From: Xanthomonas sp. XNM01 | GTDB lineage: Bacteria > Pseudomonadota > Gammaproteobacteria > Xanthomonadales > Xanthomonadaceae | Length of the DNA: 64,000 nt | Assembly (NCBI RefSeq): GCF_014851915.1 | Contig: NZ_JACVAP010000001.1 | Coordinates: 930,001 to 994,000 of the forward strand | Direction: 5' to 3' | Program-made: the position numbers and the translations under genes | Shown: piece after piece, positions 18,840-26,100 of the stretch | Layout: each line of letters begins with the position of its first letter | How positions within the stretch are numbered: position 1 is the stretch's first letter | Notes under the pieces: generated by a model | Seen by the model: the letters and a program-made list of their open reading frames with translations, nothing else | Told to the model about the DNA's origin: nothing | The model's database searches: none

Positions 18840-19454
18840 ATGACATCCCGTCGTCTCCTCGTGTCCATTGCGCTGGTCGTTGCCTCGTTCGCCACCGTGG
18901 CGTCCGACCACATCGCTCACCCGTTCCTGGCCCGGCAGCCGAAGATCGCACCCGGCGAGGCGGTGCTGACTGTCGAGATCCCGGCCGGCAGTTTCACCAA
19001 GTACGAGATCGGCGAGGACGGTCTGGTCTACGTGGACTGCTTCCAGTCGATGCCGGTGGCGTATCCGGCCAATTACGGCTCGATGCCGCGCACCCTGGCC
19101 GGCGACGGCGATCCGCTGGACGCGCTGGTGCTGACCCGCGCGCCGCTGCATCCGGGCGTGCTGATCGCCTTCCGTCCGATCGGCGTGCTGCGCATGGTCG
19201 ACAAGGGCGAGCACGACGAGAAGATCATCGGTGTGCCCACCGACAAGGTCGACCCGACCTATGCCGGCATCCGCGACCTGACCGACCTGCCGGAGATCGA
19301 GCGCCAGCGCATCGAGGCATTCTTCCGCGTCTACAAGGACCTGCCGGCCGGCCGCAACACCGTCGAGCTCAACGGCTGGGGCGACGCGGCCGAGGCGAAG
19401 GCGCTGATCGGCGCCTCGCTGAAGCGGTTCGAGGCGACGCCGCGCGCCGACTGA
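18840..19454 (+). CDS. ppa: Exported family I inorganic pyrophosphatase
   Basis: The 204-residue protein is a type I soluble pyrophosphatase preceded by a signal peptide (MTSRRLLVSIALVVASF, likely cut near VAS-DH), so it should act in the periplasm instead of the cytoplasm. Conserved parts are VEIPAGSFTKYEI, YPANYG, the metal-binding GDGDPLDAL and YKDLPAGRNTVELNGWG. By eye, the position of the E. coli active-site Arg43 (VDRF) is Cys here (VDCF), an unusual change. It is 224 bases after the phosphatase gene and completes a phosphate-release set. The housekeeping copy would have to be elsewhere. Confidence 0.88.
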   Translation: MTSRRLLVSIALVVASFATVASDHIAHPFLARQPKIAPGEAVLTVEIPAGSFTKYEIGEDGLVYVDCFQSMPVAYPANYGSMPRTLAGDGDPLDALVLTRAPLHPGVLIAFRPIGVLRMVDKGEHDEKIIGVPTDKVDPTYAGIRDLTDLPEIERQRIEAFFRVYKDLPAGRNTVELNGWGDAAEAKALIGASLKRFEATPRAD

Positions 19455-19483
19455 GATGCTGCCGCGCGTGGATCCGCGACATG

Positions 19484-19514
19484 AAAACGCCCGGTGCAGC
19501 CGATGCACCGGGCG
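19484..19514 (-). terminator. Terminator of the aminotransferase gene
   Basis: An 11-bp stem (19488-19498 with 19504-19514) is followed on the minus strand by TTTT (complement of 19484-19487), so it should end minus-strand transcription 60 bases after the aminotransferase stop. It may also serve ppa on the other strand. Confidence 0.65.
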
Positions 19515-19574
19515 CCTGTTCGTTGCCGCGGCTGCGGCTGGCGGGAACGGATCCGTCCCCGCCCGGGACCGACC

Positions 19575-21071
19575 TCAGGCCGCCTGCGTCTGCGCGCGGC
19601 GCGGACCTTCGCGCAGCGCTCTGCCGACCATGCCGACCAGCAGGTCCAGTTCGGCGTCGTCCATCAGGAAGTGCGGGGTGAAGCGCAGCGAGTTCTCGCC
19701 GCCGTGGATCACGTTGACGCCATGCATGCGCAGCCATTCCTCGGTCGAGCCGGCGCCGTAGCACTTGAACTGCGACGAGAGCTCGCACGAGAACAGCAGG
19801 CCGGTGCCCTGGACCTTGGTGATCAGGCCACCGAGCTCGGCCTTGAGCGCTTCCAGCCTGCGCAGGGCGTCCGCACCGCGCGCGCGGATGTTGTCCCGGA
19901 CCTGCGGGGTCAGCAGTCCGAGGGTGGCGCAGGCCACGTCCAGGCCGCGCGGGTTGGCGGTCATGGTGTTGCCGTAGATGCCCTTGCGATAGAGGCCTGC
20001 CGCGTGGGCGTCGACCGCCAGCACCGACAGCGGGAACTGGGCGGCGTTGAGCGCCTTGGAGTAGGTCTCCATGTCCGGCGCCTCGACGCCTTCGAAGCCG
20101 GGGTAGTCGACCAGCGACAGGGTGCCGTGCACGCGCAGGCCGGCCTGGATCGAATCGACCAGCAGCAGGCTGCCGTGCTCGCGGGTCAGCCGGCGCGCCA
20201 GGCGGTAGAACGACGCCGGGACCGAGCGGCCGGGATCGCCTTCGCCCATCACCGGTTCCAGGAACACCGCTTCGATGAACCAGCCGTTGCGGCCGGCCTC
20301 GGCGAAGGCCTGCTCCAGAGCGGCCTCGTCGTAGGGCGGCACCGCGATCACCGAGGCCTCGTCGCGGTAGCTGGCCAGGTGCTGGATGTAGGTCTTGCGG
20401 GTGGAGTCCGAATACAGGCCCGGCCGGTCGGTGCGGCCGTGGAAGCTGCCCTTGACCACCAGGCGCTTGATCGTGGCGCCGGCGTGGCGCGCGCCCGGGT
20501 CGGTCTGCAGCTTGGCGTTGACGTCGACGATGCGCGCGGCCAGGCCGACCGCCTCGGAGCCCGAGTTGAGACACATGAAGCTCTCGAACGGGCAGCCACC
20601 GCGGCTGTGGCCGATCTCGGCACGCAGCGCGTCGACGAAGCGGCGCTGCGACAGGCTCGGCGTCATCACGTTGGCCATCACCTGCGGCCTGGCCATCGCG
20701 TCGAGCACCGCGGCCGGCGCATGGCCGAAGCCGAGCATGCCGTAGCCGCCGGCGTCGTAGAGCACCGCGCCCTTCAGGGTGACCACCCACGGGCCGCGTG
20801 CGGCCAGCGCCACGTACGGGGTCACGCAGTCGTCGGCGTAGAAGTTGACGAAGCCTTCCTGCAGCGCGGCGATCTGCGCCTGTTCGTCCAGTTCCAGCAG
20901 TTCGCCCAGGTGCGGCTGCACGCGGGCGTACTCGGCGGCGGCCGCCTCGATCGCCTCGCCCAGCGCGGGGTGGCCGGCAGCCAGGCGGACGACGCTCGCA
21001 TCGTCCAGGCCGGTGGTCAGACGCTGCCCGCCATGGGCGCGCAACGGGGCGAGGGGGGCCAGGACGGTCAT
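19575..21071 (-). CDS. Class III PLP-dependent aminotransferase
   Basis: The 498-residue protein belongs to fold-type I class III aminotransferases (ornithine/lysine/acetylornithine group). Visible features are FESFMCLNSGSEAVGLAARI (PLP phosphate region), FHGRTDRPGLYSDST, LLLVDSIQAGLRVHG (the Asp that binds the PLP nitrogen) and METYSKALNAAQFPLSV, whose Lys is the likely Schiff-base residue. The start at 21071 has GGAG 8 bases upstream. The substrate is not clear. The divergent Lrp-type regulator suggests an amino acid such as lysine or ornithine. Confidence 0.87.
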   Translation of the reverse strand: MTVLAPLAPLRAHGGQRLTTGLDDASVVRLAAGHPALGEAIEAAAAEYARVQPHLGELLELDEQAQIAALQEGFVNFYADDCVTPYVALAARGPWVVTLKGAVLYDAGGYGMLGFGHAPAAVLDAMARPQVMANVMTPSLSQRRFVDALRAEIGHSRGGCPFESFMCLNSGSEAVGLAARIVDVNAKLQTDPGARHAGATIKRLVVKGSFHGRTDRPGLYSDSTRKTYIQHLASYRDEASVIAVPPYDEAALEQAFAEAGRNGWFIEAVFLEPVMGEGDPGRSVPASFYRLARRLTREHGSLLLVDSIQAGLRVHGTLSLVDYPGFEGVEAPDMETYSKALNAAQFPLSVLAVDAHAAGLYRKGIYGNTMTANPRGLDVACATLGLLTPQVRDNIRARGADALRRLEALKAELGGLITKVQGTGLLFSCELSSQFKCYGAGSTEEWLRMHGVNVIHGGENSLRFTPHFLMDDAELDLLVGMVGRALREGPRRAQTQAA

Positions 21072-21205
21072 GCGGTTCTCCGGGGTCAAGAGGGGCTGGG
21101 TGCAGCAGGCCTTCATTTTTAGCAGGAGGGGATCGTCGATTGGCAGAGGCGATCTGATCGGAAATCATGCTAGTTTCGGCGGATCGACGAATCTATCCCG
21201 GCGAA
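21072..21205. promoter_or_regulatory. Divergent promoter region with an operator-like repeat
   Basis: This 134-base region separates the aminotransferase and lrp-type genes. It is locally AT-rich and holds the inverted repeat TGAT-N5-ATCA (21155-21167) just before the regulator, a plausible Lrp-family site for self and neighbour control. Confidence 0.4.
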
Positions 21206-21637
21206 ATGAAACTTACCCCCTCCGACGACCAGCTGCTGTCCCTGCTGCGCGAGGACGCCCGTGCCTCCACCGCGCAGATCGCGCGCCGCCTGGGCCTGTC
21301 GCGGACCACGGTGCAGAGCCGGATCGAGCGGCTCGAACAGCAGGGAGTGATCCGTGGCTACACCGTGCGCGTGGACGACGGCCTGGAGCAGGCGCGGATC
21401 CGCGCGCACATCATGATCACCGTGTCGCCCAAGAAGATGGCCGCGGTGGTCAAGACCCTGCAGGCCATTCCCGAAGTGCGCACGCTGCAGTCGGTCAGCG
21501 GCCCGTACGACCTGGTCGCACTGGGGGTGGTCGGCGACGTCAACCAGATGGATGTGCTGACCGACCGGATCGGCGAGATCGACGGGGTCGAGCGGACCTC
21601 CACGGCGATCGTGCTGTCGACCAAGTTCGAGCGCTGA
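21206..21637 (+). CDS. Lrp/AsnC-family transcriptional regulator
   Basis: The 143-residue protein has an N-terminal winged helix-turn-helix (about residues 1-55; DDQLLSLLREDARAS then IARRLGLSRTTVQSRIERL) and a C-terminal RAM ligand-binding domain (IMITVSPKKMAAVVKTL; SVSGPYDLVALGVV). It should form dimers or octamers and respond to an amino acid. The start at 21206 gives the normal family N-terminus. Being divergent from the aminotransferase gene, it most likely controls it. Confidence 0.92.
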   Translation: MKLTPSDDQLLSLLREDARASTAQIARRLGLSRTTVQSRIERLEQQGVIRGYTVRVDDGLEQARIRAHIMITVSPKKMAAVVKTLQAIPEVRTLQSVSGPYDLVALGVVGDVNQMDVLTDRIGEIDGVERTSTAIVLSTKFER

Positions 21638-21741
21638 TCCGACCAGGAACTGGCCAGGAGCGTGCGCGGCGGTCGCCTCCGATGCCACGCGGACCACCGG
21701 CGAAGAGGCCTCCTGCTACCAGGCCCCGCCCGCAGCGGCGC

Positions 21742-21747
21742 TACAAT
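21742..21747 (+). promoter_or_regulatory. Candidate -10 box of queA
   Basis: TACAAT lies 31 bases before the queA TTG. No good -35 is visible. Confidence 0.35.
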
Positions 21748-21777
21748 CGCCGCCCCCGTGTCGCCGGTCGTCCCGTC

Positions 21778-22812
21778 TTGAAGAAGTCCGATTTCCACTA
21801 TGAACTGCCCGAGGACCTGATCGCGCAGGCGCCGCTGGCCGAGCGGTCCGCCAGCCGTCTGCTGGTGGTACCGCCGGTACCGGACGCGCTGCAGGACCGG
21901 CAGGTGCGCGACCTCGATGCGCTGCTGCAGCCCGGCGACCTGCTGGTGTTCAACGACACCCGGGTGATCCCGGCGCGGCTGTTCGGGCAGAAGGAGACAG
22001 GCGGCCGGGTCGAGATCCTGATCGAACGGCTGCTGCCGGGGAACCAGGCCCGTGCCCAGGTCGGTGCCAGCAAGTCGCCCAAGCCGGGCAGCCGGATCGC
22101 GCTGGATGCCGGCGGCCAGGCCGAGGTGCTCGGCCGCGATGGCGAGTTCTACCTGCTGCGCTTCGATGTCGGCGCGCCGCTGGAGACCTGGCTGCTGAAG
22201 GCCGGGCGCCTGCCGCTGCCGCCGTACATCCGCCGCGAGGCCGGGCAGGACGACGATGCGCGCTACCAGACCGTGTTCGCGAAGCGGGTGGGGGCCGTCG
22301 CCGCGCCGACCGCCGGCCTGCATTTCGACGAGGCGTTGCTGGAACGGCTGCGCGCGAAGGGCGTGGCGTTCGGCCATATCACCCTGCATGTCGGTGCCGG
22401 CACCTTCCAGCCGGTGCGCGCGGACGATGTGCGCGACCACCACATGCACAGCGAGTGGCTCAACGTCGGCGCCGAACTGATTGCGCAGATCCGGCGCACG
22501 CGTGCGGCCGGCGGGCGCGTGGTCGCGGTCGGCACCACCGTCGTGCGCGCGCTGGAGAGTGCGATGGTCGATGGTGAACTGCATCCGTTCGCCGGCGAAA
22601 CCCGTATCTTCATCTTCCCCGGCTACCGGATCCGCAGCGTCGATGCGCTGGTGACCAACTTCCACCTGCCGGAAAGCACGCTACTGATGCTGGTATCGGC
22701 GTTCGCCGGCAAGGACCGCGTGTTCGAGGCCTATGCGCATGCGGTGCGCGAGCGCTACCGCTTCTTCAGCTACGGCGACGCGATGCTGTTGTTCCCGCAG
22801 GCGACTGGCTGA
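21778..22812 (+). CDS. queA: S-adenosylmethionine:tRNA ribosyltransferase-isomerase QueA
   Basis: QueA adds the cyclopentene part of queuosine to tRNA using SAM as ribose donor. The 344-residue protein aligns from KKSDFHYELPEDLIAQ, the family N-terminus, and there is no ATG or GTG in frame nearby, so a TTG at 21778 is the likely start. Other hallmarks are FNDTRVIPARLFG, GRLPLPPYI, YQTVFAKRVGAVAAPTAGLH, HVGAGTFQPVR and TNFHLPESTLLMLVSAF. In relatives it directly precedes tgt; here 14 kb of glycan genes lie between. Confidence 0.95.
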   Translation: MKKSDFHYELPEDLIAQAPLAERSASRLLVVPPVPDALQDRQVRDLDALLQPGDLLVFNDTRVIPARLFGQKETGGRVEILIERLLPGNQARAQVGASKSPKPGSRIALDAGGQAEVLGRDGEFYLLRFDVGAPLETWLLKAGRLPLPPYIRREAGQDDDARYQTVFAKRVGAVAAPTAGLHFDEALLERLRAKGVAFGHITLHVGAGTFQPVRADDVRDHHMHSEWLNVGAELIAQIRRTRAAGGRVVAVGTTVVRALESAMVDGELHPFAGETRIFIFPGYRIRSVDALVTNFHLPESTLLMLVSAFAGKDRVFEAYAHAVRERYRFFSYGDAMLLFPQATG

Positions 22813-23168
22813 GGCGATTCGCCCCCGGTGGCGATGGCGGCGTGTCGCCGTGGAGCTCGCAGGAGCGCGTGACGTGCCATCGCGGCGATGTGCCACCGAC
22901 CGGAACGCCGATGCGTGCCCGCCGGTCCGTTGCGTGTCCACGGATGGCGGTACACGCCGCTGGCGGATGTGGCGGCCAGTGCCAGCAGGCAGATCGGCCT
23001 CGGATCATCGTCGCCGCACCGCACCCGCGTTCCCGCCGCTGGTTGCTCGGGCGCCGGCTCGGGAGGATGAGGCTTCCGCCGTGACGACCGGCTTGCTGCG
23101 ATGGCGCGCGGCGACGGACTCCGCGCGTTCCCGTTGCCGGCATGGCGCCGGCAACGGGGTGTACGGGC
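22813..23168. other. 356-base gap between queA and the glycan island
   Basis: I see no coding frame of known type. The only structure is a strong hairpin at its right end, listed separately. This is the left junction of the island, where the ancestral queA-tgt spacer may have been broken. Confidence 0.45.
23130..23158 (-). terminator. Hairpin at the end of the glycan operon
   Basis: A perfect 12-bp stem (23130-23141 with 23147-23158) lies 10 bases after the giant glycosyltransferase stop. No T-run follows on the minus strand, so termination is probable from position only; it could also stop queA transcription on the plus strand. Confidence 0.5.
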
Positions 23169-26100
23169 TCAATCAGGCAGCCACTGCGACAGCCAGAACG
23201 CGGCGTGCCGCTCGTCCAGCATCCAGTCGCGCTGCACCACCTCGCGCAGCGCCTCGCCGGCCCTGGCGGCGGCATCCAGGTCCTGCGTGTGCATGCGGAT
23301 CGCATCGACCCAGTCGCGGAAGCGCGGCTTGACCCGGGTGACCGGAAGACTGCCCTGGTAGGGCTCGATGTCGCTGCAGACGACCGGGTAACCGCACGCG
23401 CCGTATTCGAGCAGACGCAGGTTGCTCTTGCAGCGGTTGAACAGGTTGTCCTCCAGCGGCGCCAGCGCCAGATCCAGATCCAGTCCCGCGAGTCTGGCCG
23501 GGTACTCTTCGATCGACACGCCCTCGTGGAACTCGCGCACGTACGGCCGGATGTTGTCCGGGCACATGCCGAAGAAGACCCAGTCGACCTCGTCGGCCAG
23601 CGCCTTGACCACGTCGGCGATCAGTTCCAGGTCGCCACGATGGCCGGCACCACCGCCCCAGCCCACGCGCGGCCGCGGTCCGTCACGCCGTCCGCCGCGG
23701 ATCTGGCTCCACCAGCGCGGCGGCAGGTGGTTCTCGACCACCCGGATATCGTCGTGCATGCCGGCGAACGCCTCGGCCAGCGGCGCGGTCGAAACCACGA
23801 AGCGGTCGACCAGCTTCAGCGACTCGCGCATGGTCCGCAGGATGTCCTTGGGCATCACGCCCTTGTGCGCGCTCTTGAGCGGGATGTTGGGCAGGTAGTC
23901 GTCCAGTTCGGCGACCTTGAAGGCGCGACTGAACCGGCCGAGGCGCTTCACCGGCTCCAGCCTGTCCTTGAACATCTGCCGCTGCAGCACGATCACGTCC
24001 GGGCTCAGCCGCTCGATGTCCACCGGCGTCTGGTAGCGGTCGGTACAGTGCGCGTCGGCGAGGCCGGCTTCGTTCATCGCACGCGTCGGCTCGATGATCC
24101 GGTAGTGGCCGCAGCCGAACTTGTCGGCCGCCAGCGTCAGCGCGACCGGCCGGGGCCGCCAGCGCAGCGGCCGCCAGTTGATGGCGTTGCGCGTGTCGAC
24201 CTGGTAGCCGACCCCGAACAGGGTCAGGCTCTGGTTGTAGGCCGGGTCGCGCGCGAGCAGCGGCAGCCAGCGCTCGAGCATCGCATCGCGCTCCTGCTCC
24301 AGCTGCACCTGGTCGGCATGGGGCCGGTCCAGCACCACGTCGTGCATCAGCACGGCGTGCGGCGTCCACACCACCAGGTAGCCGGCGCTGCGCACCTTCA
24401 GGCAGAGGTCGACCCCGCCGAACGCGAGCGGGAACGCGGCCTCGTCCAGGCCGGTGCCCACGCTGTCGAAGACCTCGCGGCGGATCATCAGGCAGGCCGA
24501 CGAGACGGCGCTGTAGTCCTGGTCGACCTGCAGCCGGAACATGTACCCGGGGTCGTCGTGCTTGAGGCCGATGAACGGCGTGGCCGCCACGTCGCGCAGG
24601 CCGAGCACCAGGCCGGCGTGCTGGACGCGACCGTCGTTGTGCAGCAGCTTGGCGCCGACGATGCCCACCTCCGGGCGCTGGGCATGGTTGAGCATGGCGT
24701 CCAGCCAGTCGTCCTTGACCACCGCCGTGTTGGGGTCGAGCAGCAACAGGTAGTCGCCGCGTGCCTGGGCCGCACCGAAGTTGAGCATCGCCGCCTGGTT
24801 GTGCGGGCCGCCATGGCGCAGCACCCGCATCTGCGGACTGTCCATCGCCTCGATGCCCGCAAGCCAGGTGCGGGCGTCCTCGTCGGTGCTGCCGTTGTCG
24901 ATGATCAGCACTTCGTAGTTGCGGTAGGCGGTCTTCTCCAGCAGCGTTTCCAGGCAGCGGCGCAGCGGAGCCAGCTGGTTGCGGGTCGGCACGAGGATCG
25001 AGACGCCCGGTGTCGCCGGGTGGCCGTAGTCGATCCGGTAGCAGCCCGGCAGGGTGGTGCCGACCTGCGCCTGCTCATAGCCCCGGTTCCGCAGGTGACG
25101 CTGCAGCGCGTCGATCTCGACCTGCAGGGTGCGGCTTTCCGGAGCCGCGGCCAGCAGCAGCGGCTCGTCCACATGGCCCAGGCCATCCAGGCCGCCGGTA
25201 TCGATCAGGCGCAGCAGCAGTTCGTACTCGGGCGATTCGGCGAAGGCCGGATCGAAGCCGCCGGCCTCCACCACCACATCGCGCCGGTAGAGCCAGTGGC
25301 GGGCCATGCTCGAGGGCATCGACAGCAGCAGGTCGAGGTTGAAGCCGGGCCGCAGCATCGCCGACAGCTGGCCCTTGCCGTCGGTCATGATCTCGTCGGC
25401 GTAGATCGCGCGCATGCCGGGCGCGCCGATCAGTTCCTGGGCCACGATGCCCAGGCCGCTTGCGGTGAAGCGGTCGCCCGCCTGGACCAGTACGAACCAG
25501 TCGAAATCGCCAGCGGCCAGCAGGCCGTTGATCGTGCCCGGCACCCCTTCGACGCCGATGGCGACATGACGTGGCGTGGCAGCGTGCGCGGGTTCGGCCT
25601 CGGCCAGTGCGGTGACGGCGAACACCTGCAGATGCGGCTGCAGCGCGCTGTCCTGCACCAGGCTGTCGAAGGTGCGCTCGAGCCCTGTCCGGTCGCCGTC
25701 CGCGTCGAGCACGATGACGGCGATGGTCGGGGGCGGGGTGGCGGAAAAATGCGCGGAGATCAATGCGCCCTGCGCCGGGCTCGGGACCCGGCGCTCGAGC
25801 CAGGCATCGAGCGTGACCCGCGGCTGCGCCTCGTCGGCGAGGTTGCCGAAGCCCATCGACCTGGCGGTCTCGCTGCGCGCCTGCAGCAGGCGCGCGCTGC
25901 CGGTGCCCGGGTGGCGCGCATAGAGCGTGCGGTACAGCTCAGGGAAGTTCTTGCGCTCGCGGCCGGACAGATGGTCGTCGCCGGCGCCGGCCACGCGCGT
26001 GTGGACCTCCACGGTGGTCCGGGCGACGTGGAAGAACGGGAAGCGCGCGGCGAGCCGCAGCAGCAGGTCCCAGTCCTCGAAGGCCGCCAGCGAGGTGTCG

